Below, one piece after another: positions 44,786-52,909 of a stretch of 64,000 nt of DNA. A program made the position numbers and the translations under genes. Numbering within the stretch: position 1 is the first letter of the stretch; each line of letters opens with the position of its first letter. Location: contig NZ_WXEW01000002.1 of the NCBI RefSeq assembly GCF_009901565.1, positions 186,001-250,000 on the forward strand, written 5' to 3'. Below the pieces are notes generated by a model, which did not search any database, was not told the origin of the DNA, and saw only the letters and a program-made list of their open reading frames with translations. Origin of the DNA: Herbidospora solisilvae (GTDB lineage: Bacteria; Actinomycetota; Actinomycetes; Streptosporangiales; Streptosporangiaceae).

Positions 44786-45763
44786 ATGGGAGTAATCGAA
44801 GTGGATCGAGCACGTGCTCGGGGGCCACGAGTGATCCCGGACCGCCCATGGGCGGACATCATGCTGGACGAGGCGGTTCTGGCCGTTCAGCGCCGTAACG
44901 TCGAGGCGGCCATCCCCCTCCTGGCCGCTACCAGAGGCGATCCCGAGGTGCGCGCCCTGCGGGTCGAGGCACTCTCGCGCGCGGCGATCGGAATGAGCCG
45001 CGGCATCGAAAGCCTCATCGCCCGCGATCAGTCGAATCCCGATTTATGGCTGTGGCTCGGCCGGACCCGAATCGAGGAAGCGTTCGAGATAAAACCCGAA
45101 GTGAAGGCGCGGGCCGTGCAGGCCCGCCGGCTGGAGGCCTACCACTCCGCCATGGAGTCGGCCCGCCAGCCGCTCGTGACCGCGGCGGGGCTGATGCCCG
45201 CCGATCCGGTCCCGTGGGAGTCGATGCTCTGGCTCGCCGTCGGCCTCGAACGGCCGCGCAGCGACAAGGACTCGGTCTGGTACGAATGCGCCCGCCGCTG
45301 GCCGACGCTCTATCCGGCCAACGTGGCCCGGCTGATCACGCTGTCGCCCGGCTGGGGCGGCACCGCGACCGAAATGCTGGAGTTCGCCCGTACGGTGGTC
45401 GCCCACGCCCCCGAGGGTAGCCCCCTCCCCGCCCTGATCCCCCTGGCCCACTTCGAGAACGTCGCCGCCGACCGCACTCCCATGTCGCGTGGCGCCTGGT
45501 TCAGTTTCGACGCGCAACGGGAGATCGTCGCCGCGGCGGGCCAGTGGTCGCAGCGCCGGATCGGGCCCGCCCACCCACGATCGATCGAGGCCCACAACGC
45601 CTTCGGGGCCGCGTTCTTCCTGTCCGATCTGCGACGTCCGGCGAGGGGACATCTCACGCGGACGGGCGGCCGGTTCAGCAGGCTGCCGTGGTCACACCTC
45701 GGCGGGGAACCGGAGAACCAGTTCCAGCGAGCCTGCCACAAACTGAACGTGATCACGAACTGA
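44786..45763 (+). CDS. Helical-repeat (TPR-like) protein of unknown function
   Basis: About 325 soluble residues. Helical pairs (DEAVLAVQRRNVEAAIPLL, NPDLWLWLGRTRIEEAFEI, DPVPWESMLWLAVGLERP) look like TPR-type repeats, followed by WGGTATEMLEFARTV and a basic C-terminal tail. No catalytic motif. The start could be ATG 44786 or the GTG within the next ten codons; neither has a clear ribosome site. The gene is separated from rpoD by a terminator and is convergent with yaaA, overlapping it by 11 bases. Relatives occur widely in actinomycetes without known function. Confidence 0.7.
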   Translation: MGVIEVDRARARGPRVIPDRPWADIMLDEAVLAVQRRNVEAAIPLLAATRGDPEVRALRVEALSRAAIGMSRGIESLIARDQSNPDLWLWLGRTRIEEAFEIKPEVKARAVQARRLEAYHSAMESARQPLVTAAGLMPADPVPWESMLWLAVGLERPRSDKDSVWYECARRWPTLYPANVARLITLSPGWGGTATEMLEFARTVVAHAPEGSPLPALIPLAHFENVAADRTPMSRGAWFSFDAQREIVAAAGQWSQRRIGPAHPRSIEAHNAFGAAFFLSDLRRPARGHLTRTGGRFSRLPWSHLGGEPENQFQRACHKLNVITN

Positions 45764-46484
45764 GCACCACGTCGAGCCTGCCCGGGTGGAGCTCGACGGC
45801 ATGACCGAGCCGGGTCAGCAGGTGGGCGAGCTCGCCGGCGTCCTTCGCCGAGGCGGGGCTCTCCACCAGCGACCGGGCGATCTGACCCCGGGTCAGTTTG
45901 GCCATGTGGCTGACGACGGTTCCGTCGTGCCTGAGGACCCTGACCGCGACCGTCTCCCTTCTGGGCTTCCAGGCCGCCGCGTAGGTCGACGACCGGAGGT
46001 CGACCACGAGGCCCGCGCCCTCGTCGAGGACCGGGGCGAGGCTGGGCCTCCAGAACGCCGCCAGGCCGCCGACGGGCGGGAGGCGGACCCCCATCGAGAG
46101 CCGGTAGGGCGGGACCCGGTCGCCGAGCCTGAGCGCCCCCCAGAGCCCCGAGAAGACGACGATTCGCTTCGTGGCGCGGGCCCTGGCCTTGGAGTCGAGT
46201 GTGGCGAGGCTGAGGGCGTCGTAGAGGACCCCGGTGTAGAGGTCGGAGACCTTGACGGTGCGGGCTGATCGCAGGCCGCGGTTGCGGCCGACCTCGTCGG
46301 CGAGGCCGGGGGGCAGGCCGAGGACCTGGTGGGCCTGCTCGGGGGTGTGGCAGAGGTCGATGAGCGCGTCGAGGACCTTCTCGCGGGAGGAGGTCAGCTC
46401 GGGGAAGCTCAGCGAGTCGAGATCGACGGGACGACCCCGGCCGGAGGCCGCCTTGCCCTCCGAGGGCGGCAGGAGGATCAGCAC
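45753..46484 (-). CDS. yaaA: Peroxide stress protein YaaA
   Basis: 243 residues of the YaaA (DUF328) family: MLILLPPSEGKA at the N-terminus, YTGVLYDALSLATL, VVFSGLWGALRLGDRVPPYR and LRSSTYAAAW are family hallmarks. In E. coli YaaA lowers free iron and limits Fenton damage during peroxide stress, and its fold binds DNA. Length is normal. The gene stands alone on the minus strand; the upstream spacer contains the second copy of the 96-base repeat (46511-46606), whose far end is about 27 bases from the start codon. Confidence 0.9.
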   Translation of the reverse strand: MLILLPPSEGKAASGRGRPVDLDSLSFPELTSSREKVLDALIDLCHTPEQAHQVLGLPPGLADEVGRNRGLRSARTVKVSDLYTGVLYDALSLATLDSKARARATKRIVVFSGLWGALRLGDRVPPYRLSMGVRLPPVGGLAAFWRPSLAPVLDEGAGLVVDLRSSTYAAAWKPRRETVAVRVLRHDGTVVSHMAKLTRGQIARSLVESPASAKDAGELAHLLTRLGHAVELHPGRLDVVLSS

Positions 46485-46510
46485 GCGCCCAGCCTAGGGG
46501 GAATCCGAAC

Positions 46511-46606
46511 GTCGTCGCGGCGGGGGAGTGGCGCGGCCGGTCGGCGCCGGATGCGGGGGGTATGGGGGCGGCGGGCGGTGCCGGGGTGGGCGGAGCCGTA
46601 ACGGAG
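46511..46606 (+). repeat. 96-bp dispersed intergenic repeat, copy 2
   Basis: Matches the reverse complement of 15934-16029 at 83 of 96 positions without gaps; the last 30 bases differ at one position. It lies between yaaA (start 46484, minus) and the terminator of the DUF7455 gene. Read on the plus strand it ends CCGTAACGGAG, the same end that lies just before the dioxygenase start in copy 1. No open frame continues through both copies except a short shared [11 protein letters not shown] peptide, so it is not clearly coding. Confidence 0.75.
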
Positions 46607-46613
46607 AAAAGAC

Positions 46614-46648
46614 GACGGCGTGACCAGGGAGAGCCTGGTCACGCCGTC
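46614..46648 (-). terminator. Perfect 15-bp hairpin terminator
   Basis: GACGGCGTGACCAGG (46614-46628) pairs perfectly with CCTGGTCACGCCGTC (46634-46648) around a GAGAG loop. It lies 22 bases past the stop of the minus-strand DUF7455 gene and would end that transcript; the symmetry also allows action on the plus strand. Confidence 0.8.
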
Positions 46649-46670
46649 GCCGTCGATTTCGGCCGCCGGA

Positions 46671-46901
46671 TCACCGCTCGTCGGGAGCGGCGGAGGCGGG
46701 GGTTGAACTGAGTCGGGCCGACTCGTCCTGGATCTCAGCGCCCTTGTCGCGCAGTGCGGCCACGTGCTGTCGGCCGTGGTGTGCGCAGAACAGGAGTTCG
46801 GCGCCTACCGGAAGAGTCGCGCGAATGTAGGCCTGAGCGCCGCATCGGTCGCAGCGGTCTAGGGCGGTCAGCGGCTTGGTGGGGGCGAGAGCTCCAGTCA
46901 C
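46671..46901 (-). CDS. DUF7455-type small zinc-ribbon protein
   Basis: 76 residues: CDRCGAQAYIRATLP with a CxxC pair and LLFCAHHGRQH with Cys-His-His, a likely single-zinc site. This is a short family widespread in actinobacteria, usually near sigma factor and topoisomerase genes; its function is unknown. The GTG start at 46901 has AAAGG seven bases upstream. A perfect terminator follows. It is divergent from parE with 248 bases between them. Confidence 0.85.
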   Translation of the reverse strand: MTGALAPTKPLTALDRCDRCGAQAYIRATLPVGAELLFCAHHGRQHVAALRDKGAEIQDESARLSSTPASAAPDER

Positions 46902-47082
46902 GTATCGCCTTTCGGGTCACCCCGTTGACCGGGGATGTTGGCGTCACAGTCACTTGGGACAACATCTAACCGGATGCGGGCGTTCCCAATCACCTCCTGA
47001 CTACGCCGAGAGCGGAATGTTCCGAAAGGTGACGTGGATCACACCGCAGGTAACGAGAAGCCCTCGACAGCTGGCAAGCTGG

Positions 47083-47102
47083 TAGGCGTAAAACCACGCC
47101 TA
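47083..47102. promoter_or_regulatory. Inverted repeat upstream of parE
   Basis: TAGGCGT (47083-47089) and ACGCCTA (47096-47102) are exact complements with a six-base loop, followed by the overlapping palindrome TAGCGCTA. A second dyad CGGAATGTTCCG lies at 47013-47024. Position, 48 bases before the parE start, suits an operator or leader hairpin; function unproven. Confidence 0.4.
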
Positions 47103-47149
47103 GCGCTAAGCTGCGTACGCGTGTTCGACTGTTGAGCGTGGGAGCTGGA

Positions 47150-49216
47150 GTGACGGTAGCGGAGACGGGTTACACGGCTCGTCATCTGTCGGTTCTGGAA
47201 GGTCTCGAAGCCGTCCGCAAGCGCCCAGGTATGTACATCGGGTCGACCGACAGCCGCGGGCTCATGCACTGCCTGTGGGAGATCGTCGACAACTGCGTCG
47301 ACGAGGCGCTGGCCGGATACTGCTCCCTCATCGAGGTGGAGCTCCATCCAGACGGCTCGATCGAGGTGCGTGACGACGGCCGCGGCATCCCCGTGGACGT
47401 CGAGCCCAAGAGCGGGCTCGCGGGTGTCGAGCTGGTCTACACCAAGCTCCACGCCGGTGGGAAGTTCGGCGGCGGGTCCTACGGCGCCTCCGGCGGCCTC
47501 CACGGCGTGGGCGCCTCGGTGGTGAACGCCCTGTCCTCCCGGCTCGACGTCGAGGTCGACCGCGACGGGCGGGTCCACGAGATCAGCTTCCGGCGCGGCG
47601 TGCCCGGGATCTTCGACGGCGCGGGCCCGTCGGCCAAGTTCAAGAAGAAGTCCGGCCTGCGCGACGGCGGGCCGCTCGGCTCGCGGGTCACGGGCACGCG
47701 GGTGCGGTTCTGGGCCGACCGGCAGATCTTCCTGCCCGAGGCGGAGGTCTCGCTCGACGAGATCCACGTCCGGCTGCGGCAGACCGCGTTCCTGGTGCCC
47801 GGCCTGACGTTGTCGGTGCGCGACAGCCGTACCGAGGAGGGCTCCGAGGAGACCTTCCGGTTCGACGGCGGGATCAGCGAGTTCACCGAGTTCCTGGCCC
47901 GCGACGAGGCCGTCTGCGACGTGCTGCGCATGCAGGGCCAGGGCCACTTCCACGAGACCGTGCCGGTGCTCGACGAGCAGGGCCACATGACGCCGACCAA
48001 GGTCGAGCGCGAGATGGTCGTCGACGTCGCGGTGCGCTGGGGCAAGGGCTACGACTCGACCGTGCGGTCGTTCGTGAACGTGATCGCCACGCCCAAGGGC
48101 GGCACCCACGTGCTCGGCTTCGAGCGGGCGCTGGTCCGGACCATGAACGAGTTACTGCGTGAGTCCCGGCTGCTCAGGGCCAACGACGACGGCGTGACCA
48201 AAGAGGACATCCTCGAAGGTCTGACCGGCGTGGTGACCGTGCGGGTGGCCGAGCCGCAGTTCGAGGGCCAGACCAAGGAGGTGCTCGGCACCTCCGCGGC
48301 GACCCGCATCGTCTCGACGGTCGTCTCGCGGGAGCTCCGCGAGACCTTCACCAACCCGCCGCGCGGGGCCAAGCAGCAGCTCAGGGCCGTCCTGGAGAAG
48401 ATCGTCGCGGCGGCCAAAGCGCGCATCGCGGCCCGCGAACACCGCGACAACCAGCGGCGCAAGACCGCGCTTGAGAGCTCGGCGCTGCCGGCGAAGCTGG
48501 TCGACTGCCGCAGCGACGGCGTCGACCGCAGTGAGCTGTTCATCGTCGAGGGAGACTCGGCGCTGGGCACCGCCAAGCTGGCCCGCGACTCGGAGTTCCA
48601 GGCGCTGCTGCCCATCCGCGGCAAGATCCTCAACGTGCAGAAGGCGTCGGTCAGCGACATGCTGAAGAACGCCGAGTGCGCGGCGATCATCCAGGTCGTG
48701 GGGGCCGGTTCGGGTCGTACGTTCGACATCGAGCAGGCGCGCTACGGCAAGATCATCCTGATGGCCGACGCCGACGTCGACGGCGCCCACATCCGGTGCC
48801 TGCTGCTGACGCTGTTCCACCGCTACATGCGGCCGATGGTGGAGGCCGGGCGGGTGTTCGCCGCCGTGCCGCCGCTGCACCGGGTGGAGCTGACCAATCC
48901 TGGGCGGGGGCAGGAGAAGTACATCTACTGCTACTCCGACGCCGAACTGCACAAGGTGCTGGCCGGGCTGCGCAAGCGGAACAAGAAGTGGAAGGAACCG
49001 CCCCAGCGCTACAAGGGCCTCGGCGAGATGGACGCCGACCAGCTGGCGGAGACGACCATGGACCCGCGCCACCGGGTGCTGCGGCGGATCCGGATCGAAG
49101 ACGTGGAGGAGGGCGAGCGCATCTTCGACCTCCTGATGGGGAGCGATGTGGCGCCCCGGCGCGAGTTCATCGTCAGCTCGGCCTCCGACATCGACCGCGA
49201 CCACATCGACGCCTGA
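47150..49216 (+). CDS. parE: DNA topoisomerase IV subunit B (GyrB-like ParE)
   Basis: 688-residue type IIA topoisomerase ATPase subunit. GHKL ATP site: EIVDNCVDEAL, VRDDGRGIP and GGLHGVGASVVNALS; TOPRIM site: FIVEGDSALG and LMADADVDGAHI; C-terminal PQRYKGLGEMDADQL is intact. With the ParC-type protein at 52910-55360 it forms the second type II topoisomerase found in actinomycetes besides gyrase (for decatenation and relaxation). GTG 47150 is preferred because GGGAG (47140-47144) precedes it at five bases; TTG 47132 and GTG 47138 are alternatives. The order rpoD, DUF7455, parE, parC resembles that in Streptomyces. Confidence 0.93.
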   Translation: MTVAETGYTARHLSVLEGLEAVRKRPGMYIGSTDSRGLMHCLWEIVDNCVDEALAGYCSLIEVELHPDGSIEVRDDGRGIPVDVEPKSGLAGVELVYTKLHAGGKFGGGSYGASGGLHGVGASVVNALSSRLDVEVDRDGRVHEISFRRGVPGIFDGAGPSAKFKKKSGLRDGGPLGSRVTGTRVRFWADRQIFLPEAEVSLDEIHVRLRQTAFLVPGLTLSVRDSRTEEGSEETFRFDGGISEFTEFLARDEAVCDVLRMQGQGHFHETVPVLDEQGHMTPTKVEREMVVDVAVRWGKGYDSTVRSFVNVIATPKGGTHVLGFERALVRTMNELLRESRLLRANDDGVTKEDILEGLTGVVTVRVAEPQFEGQTKEVLGTSAATRIVSTVVSRELRETFTNPPRGAKQQLRAVLEKIVAAAKARIAAREHRDNQRRKTALESSALPAKLVDCRSDGVDRSELFIVEGDSALGTAKLARDSEFQALLPIRGKILNVQKASVSDMLKNAECAAIIQVVGAGSGRTFDIEQARYGKIILMADADVDGAHIRCLLLTLFHRYMRPMVEAGRVFAAVPPLHRVELTNPGRGQEKYIYCYSDAELHKVLAGLRKRNKKWKEPPQRYKGLGEMDADQLAETTMDPRHRVLRRIRIEDVEEGERIFDLLMGSDVAPRREFIVSSASDIDRDHIDA

Positions 49217-49522
49217 CCCCGGCTCGACGCCTGTGACGACCTGGACCACCCCGTGTCGGACGGCCAGGTCTTCGCGTTGTGCGGGCGGTCGCTTGACGTC
49301 GGGGTCCTGCGTCGAGGTGGGCAGGCCAGTGCCGACTTGATCGGGTCGCCACCGAGATCGACAGGCCGCACCGAAGCAGGCTGAGGGCTTGGCCGTCGGT
49401 GCCGTGGTGAGGGGTCGGCATCGCTTTGACGGGCTGGTCTGGGCCGCGTGCCGGCCGTCGGGATCAGCCAGGGGCCAGGCTTCGGTGGTGGGGCCGCTCC
49501 CCGGGGTGAGCGGCCCGTCGCG
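49217..49522. other. 306-base spacer after parE with hairpin
   Basis: No convincing gene. One short plus-strand frame (about 49227-49384, DHPVSDGQVFALCGRSLDVG) could be a decayed small protein, but has no start signal or partner. The right end holds a terminator hairpin at 49491-49516. Nothing else is recognised. Confidence 0.4.
49491..49516. terminator. Bidirectional terminator hairpin
   Basis: GGGCCGCTC (49491-49499) pairs perfectly with GAGCGGCCC (49508-49516) across an eight-base loop. It lies seven bases past the stop of the minus-strand acetyltransferase gene and would also stop parE transcripts coming from the left. Confidence 0.7.
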
Positions 49523-50272
49523 TTACGGCATTCGGCGGAAGTGGTGGGTTCGGCCGACCGGGGTGAAGCCCAGGCGGCCGTAGAAGTCCTTGGGCCAGTC
49601 GGTCTCGTCGGCCTCCAGGAACAGGGTCAGGTCGCCCGCTCGGCGGATCGCCTCCGTCACGACGGCTCGGGCGTGGCCCCGGCGCTGGTGGTCCGGGTGG
49701 GTCGACAGGTCCTCGAACTGGGCGGTGCCCGACGGCCGGTGGATGTAGAGGTCGCCGTGGCAGACGATGGTCCCTCCGTCCCGCACGGCCAGGAAGGTGG
49801 TCTCGTAGCCGTCCTGGAGGAGGGTGGCGCGGCGTTCGGTGAGCTGGTCGAGTTCCTCTGGGGTCAGTTGCGGGAGCTCGGCGGCCCAGCTCGCCCGTAC
49901 GGGCTCGTGGAGGTCGGCCAGGGTCACGGTCTCCACGCCGGGCGCCGGAGGCGGTGGGGCGCCCTGGTGGAGCATCAGCAGGTTCGACTCGTGGTCGTAG
50001 CCCGCTTCGGCCAGTGCCCCGGCCATGGCCAGCGCCGTGGGCTCGTGGTGGATCTCCACCAGGCGGTGGGCCGCCCCGCCGAGGGTGTGGTCGGCCAGGG
50101 CCAGGATCTCCGGCGCGTCCGTCGGGCCGGTGATCACGACCTTGTTGTGGTGGTGCGAGGCGGCGTACCGGAGATTGCGGACCGCGAAACCGAAGAGGTG
50201 CTCCTGGACGTCGTCGGCCTGGGAGCGGATGTGATCCTCTTTGAACCGGAGAATCCGGTCGAGTTCCGTCAT
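49523..50272 (-). CDS. GNAT-family N-acetyltransferase
   Basis: 249 residues. The C-terminal half is a GNAT domain: ETTFLAVRDGG, AQFEDLSTHPDHQRRGHARA is the acetyl-CoA loop (motif A) and DFYGRLGFTPVGR is motif B. The N-terminal half (MTELDRILRFKEDHIRSQAD) is a helical extension found in a two-domain actinobacterial subgroup. The ATG at 50272 overlaps the carbonic anhydrase stop (TAATG), so the two are co-translated. Substrate unknown. Confidence 0.85.
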   Translation of the reverse strand: MTELDRILRFKEDHIRSQADDVQEHLFGFAVRNLRYAASHHHNKVVITGPTDAPEILALADHTLGGAAHRLVEIHHEPTALAMAGALAEAGYDHESNLLMLHQGAPPPPAPGVETVTLADLHEPVRASWAAELPQLTPEELDQLTERRATLLQDGYETTFLAVRDGGTIVCHGDLYIHRPSGTAQFEDLSTHPDHQRRGHARAVVTEAIRRAGDLTLFLEADETDWPKDFYGRLGFTPVGRTHHFRRMP

Positions 50273-50790
50273 TAAGCGGCGGCGTCCCGGCGGAGCTCCT
50301 CGATCGGCGTCAGTTTCCCGGTCCGGACGTCGTAGATCGCGCCTCCGACGGACACCACGCCGTCGAGGAACGGGCTGGTGCGGATGCGGATCAGGTCGTG
50401 CCGCAGGGCGGCGTTCTGGTCGGGCACGGTGTGGAAGTCCAGGCTCCGGGTGTCGACCCCCTGGGCCAGGGCCAGGTCGTGGATGTCGTCGTCGGTGACC
50501 TTCGTCATGCCGCAGTCGGTGTGCGGCATCACCAGGACGCGGTTGACGCCGAGCACGAACACGGCGACGACGAGGGTACGCAGCACGTCGTCGGTCACGC
50601 GGGCCCCCGCGTTGCGGAGGATCTTGGCGTCGCCCGGCTTGAGGCCCAGCAGGCCGAGCGGGTCGATGCGGGAGTCCATGCACGTGACGACGGCCAGTCC
50701 GCGGGCGGCGGTACCGGTCAGGCCGGAACCCGTGAACGTGGCGGAGTAGGTCTCGTTGGCCGAGAGCAGATCATCGAAGGCACCGTTCAT
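50272..50790 (-). CDS. Beta-carbonic anhydrase
   Basis: 172 residues of the beta class. The zinc ligands Cys37 (TCMDSR), His90 and Cys93 (PHTDCG) and the catalytic Asp39-Arg41 dyad are all present. It hydrates CO2 to bicarbonate in the cytoplasm. Short compared with many plant-type enzymes but normal for bacterial type II forms. It is the first gene of a two-gene unit with the acetyltransferase, sharing TAATG; a functional link is not obvious. Divergent from a small helical protein gene. Confidence 0.9.
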   Translation of the reverse strand: MNGAFDDLLSANETYSATFTGSGLTGTAARGLAVVTCMDSRIDPLGLLGLKPGDAKILRNAGARVTDDVLRTLVVAVFVLGVNRVLVMPHTDCGMTKVTDDDIHDLALAQGVDTRSLDFHTVPDQNAALRHDLIRIRTSPFLDGVVSVGGAIYDVRTGKLTPIEELRRDAAA

Positions 50791-50927
50791 GTACCGAATG
50801 TTCCCGCAGACCGCATTCGTGACCTTTCCCGGGGTCTACCAATGCGATGAAGCACTCTCGAACTCGTGTCACCCTAGGTAATTATCCGTGACGTAAAGTC
50901 GCCGACCGTCTGAGGAGACCCGAGAGC

Positions 50928-51215
50928 ATGAGCACCACCGCGCCCCTGTCCGACCATCTCCGCGCCCGCGCCCGGCACCGCCTCGACCGCGTGGAGCCGT
51001 CCGACGAGGGCCGCAACGCCCGCCTGGCCCTCGCGCTCATCGACGCCGCCTGTTATGTCGACACGCTGCCGGAGGACGACCCGTCGATCGTGGCGCTGCG
51101 CGAGACGGGGATGCTGAAGCCCGACGCGTTCGAACCGGGTGACCGCGAAGCGCAGTTGCTGGCGGAGTGGGCGGGTGGCGACCCGGCGCAACTCCTGGAG
51201 GCCCTGGCGAGGTAG
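50928..51215 (+). CDS. Small helical protein of unknown function
   Basis: 95 residues, acidic and helical (LSDHLRARARHRLDRVEPSD, REAQLLAEWAGGDPAQLLEA), with one Cys (ACYVD). ATG 50928 has GAGGAGA at 50910-50916, a good ribosome site. No family recognised. A spacer of over 400 bases follows. Confidence 0.7.
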   Translation: MSTTAPLSDHLRARARHRLDRVEPSDEGRNARLALALIDAACYVDTLPEDDPSIVALRETGMLKPDAFEPGDREAQLLAEWAGGDPAQLLEALAR

Positions 51216-51619
51216 CGCGGCACGCGTGGTCGAGGCGCGGGGGCGGTTCGGCGCCGGTGTCTGGTCGGCGGCTCGATTTCCCGGGCGGTGGGCATGGGGT
51301 GTGGTCCGAAGGTCGGCATGGTGGGTCCGTGTTCTCGAGTTCGGAGAGCCCCGGGGCGCTCATCGGAGCCGGCGAAGGACGCAAGAAGTCGGGCGGGGCC
51401 GGTGCGTGTCGCGAATCGACGCCTCGAAGCGGGTGACCCTTCCCGGAGTCGCTGGGCGTGGGAGCGTGCATCTGAGGTGGTGACCATCGGGGCGGTGGGG
51501 GCAGGTGGGACGGGGAACCGGCGTGGGCCTCGACGGGTGGGGTAATTGCCTGGCATATCCGGCGACACCGGTATAAGTTCTTAGCCGGTTACATTGTTAC
51601 GGGAAAGCAGGAGACGTCC
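51216..51619. other. 404-base spacer, no convincing gene
   Basis: Open frames here are proline- and arginine-rich shadows without ribosome sites; I see no recognisable family. The final part (51546-51600) becomes AT-richer, with CCGGTATAAG and TTACATTGTTAC, and probably contains the promoter of the VOC-protein gene. The region could be a decayed gene. Confidence 0.4.
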
Positions 51620-51982
51620 ATGGCCATCGCCACCCTTCATTCGTTCGTGTACGACTGCCCCGACCCCAAGGCCCTCGCCGACTTCTACGCCGAACTCCTC
51701 GGCTGGGAGATCGTGAAGCAGGACGGCGACTGGGTCACCATCGGCGACGGCGGCCCGGTCCACATGGCGTTCCAGCACGCCCCGAACTACGTCCCCCCGG
51801 TCTGGCCGCAGGCCGACCACCCGCAGCAGGCCCACCTCGACGTCGTCGTCGACGACCTGGCCGAGGCCGGGAAGAAGGTCGTCGCGCTGGGGGCCGTCAA
51901 GCACCACCATCAGCCGGGGAACGAGGAGGGTTTCGTCGTCTACCTCGACCCGGCCGGCCACCTGTTCTGCCTCTGTGATTGA
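51620..51982 (+). CDS. VOC-family (glyoxalase/bleomycin-resistance-like) protein
   Basis: 120 residues forming one VOC unit (two beta-alpha-beta-beta-beta motifs): LHSFVYDCPDPKALADFYAE, WEIVKQDGDWVTIG, HLDVVVDDLAEAGKKVVALG, FVVYLDPAGHLFCL. Metal-ligand positions (His7, His76-type and Glu) are partly conserved, so catalysis is uncertain; it may bind a toxin or metabolite. GGAGACG before ATG 51620. It overlaps the weak TTG of the ArsR frame and is followed by an operator and an ArsR-SRPBCC pair, a common actinobacterial grouping. Confidence 0.85.
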   Translation: MAIATLHSFVYDCPDPKALADFYAELLGWEIVKQDGDWVTIGDGGPVHMAFQHAPNYVPPVWPQADHPQQAHLDVVVDDLAEAGKKVVALGAVKHHHQPGNEEGFVVYLDPAGHLFCLCD

Positions 51983-51986
51983 CCGC

Positions 51987-52010
51987 TTATATTCCTGAAT
52001 GGGAATATAA
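51987..52010. promoter_or_regulatory. Palindrome, candidate ArsR operator
   Basis: TTATATTCC (51987-51995) and GGAATATAA (52002-52010) are exact complements in a 24-base AT-rich dyad, in a strongly GC-rich context. It lies five bases before the GTG start of the ArsR gene at 52015, the classic position for autorepression by this family. Confidence 0.7.
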
Positions 52011-52014
52011 GAGG

Positions 52015-52317
52015 GTGGACGTGTTCGCCGTGCTCGCCGAGCCGGCCCGCCGCCGCATTCTCGACCGGCTGCGCCGGTCGGAGAGCAGCGTCGGGGAGCT
52101 CGTGCGGGAGTTGTCGATGGGCCAGCCCGCCGTCTCCAAGCACCTCAAGGTGCTCAGGGAGGCCGGGCTGGTCTCCTCGCGCACGGCCGCGCAGCAGCGC
52201 ATCTACCGCGTCGAACCGCGTCCGCTGGCGGCCCTGGACGAATGGCTGGCGCCCTACCGCCGCCTCTGGGACGACCGCCTCGACGCCCTCGAAGCCCACC
52301 TCGACCGGCAGGAGTAG
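52015..52317 (+). CDS. ArsR-family transcriptional regulator
   Basis: 100-residue winged-helix repressor: VDVFAVLAEPARRRILDRLR opens the domain, SVGELVRELSMGQPAVSKHL is the recognition helix-turn-helix and LKVLREAGLVSSR the wing. No metal-binding Cys pair, so it is of the non-metal ArsR group that typically partners SRPBCC proteins. GTG 52015 is preferred because an operator-like dyad sits directly upstream; an in-frame TTG at 51979 would put the dyad inside the gene. Followed by the SRPBCC gene after a 3-base gap. Confidence 0.9.
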   Translation: MDVFAVLAEPARRRILDRLRRSESSVGELVRELSMGQPAVSKHLKVLREAGLVSSRTAAQQRIYRVEPRPLAALDEWLAPYRRLWDDRLDALEAHLDRQE

Positions 52318-52320
52318 GCC

Positions 52321-52812
52321 ATGGAACTCGCAGACGTCACGGCCCGCCCGGCAGACGACGGCCGCTGGACCCTCGTCTTCACCCGCGACCTCCGCCACCC
52401 GCCCGAGAAGGTCTGGGCCGCGCTGACCGAACCCGGTCAGCTCAGGGAATGGGCCCCCTTCGAGCCCGACCGCGACCTCGCCACACCCGGCGCCGCCACC
52501 CTGGTCATGGACGGCGCAGGCACCGAGGAGACCATCCTCAAGGCCGACCGCCCCCACCTGCTCGAATACACGTGGGGCGGCGACCTCCTGCGCTGGGAGC
52601 TGGAGCCGACGGAGTCGGGCACCCGCCTACGCCTCTCCCACACCATGCCGGGCCCGGACTGGGCGGCCCGAAACGCGGCCGGCTGGCACGTCTGCCTCGA
52701 CACCGCCGACCTCCTCCTCGCGGGCACCCCGAAGGGCCGCGTCGTCGGCGACGACGCCCTCGCCCACGGCTGGCAGGACCTCCGCGACGCCTACGAGACC
52801 AAGCTGTCCTGA
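52321..52812 (+). CDS. SRPBCC/AHSA1-type protein
   Basis: 163 residues of the START/Bet v1-like superfamily (AHSA1 domain): TLVFTRDLRHPPEKVWAALT, WAPFEPDRDL and RPHLLEYTWGG. A deep hydrophobic pocket binds lipophilic ligands; AHSA1 domains in bacteria accompany ArsR regulators. ATG 52321 is three bases after the ArsR stop, so the VOC, ArsR and SRPBCC genes probably form one operon. Ligand unknown. Confidence 0.85.
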   Translation: MELADVTARPADDGRWTLVFTRDLRHPPEKVWAALTEPGQLREWAPFEPDRDLATPGAATLVMDGAGTEETILKADRPHLLEYTWGGDLLRWELEPTESGTRLRLSHTMPGPDWAARNAAGWHVCLDTADLLLAGTPKGRVVGDDALAHGWQDLRDAYETKLS

Positions 52813-52909
52813 CCCGCCGGTCTCGACCGCGTCCTTGACCGAGAAGCCGCCGTGAGGTGCCACAGCGGCTTCGGCCGGCCCGTCTGGTCGGCGGCCTCCA
52901 GGATCTCCC

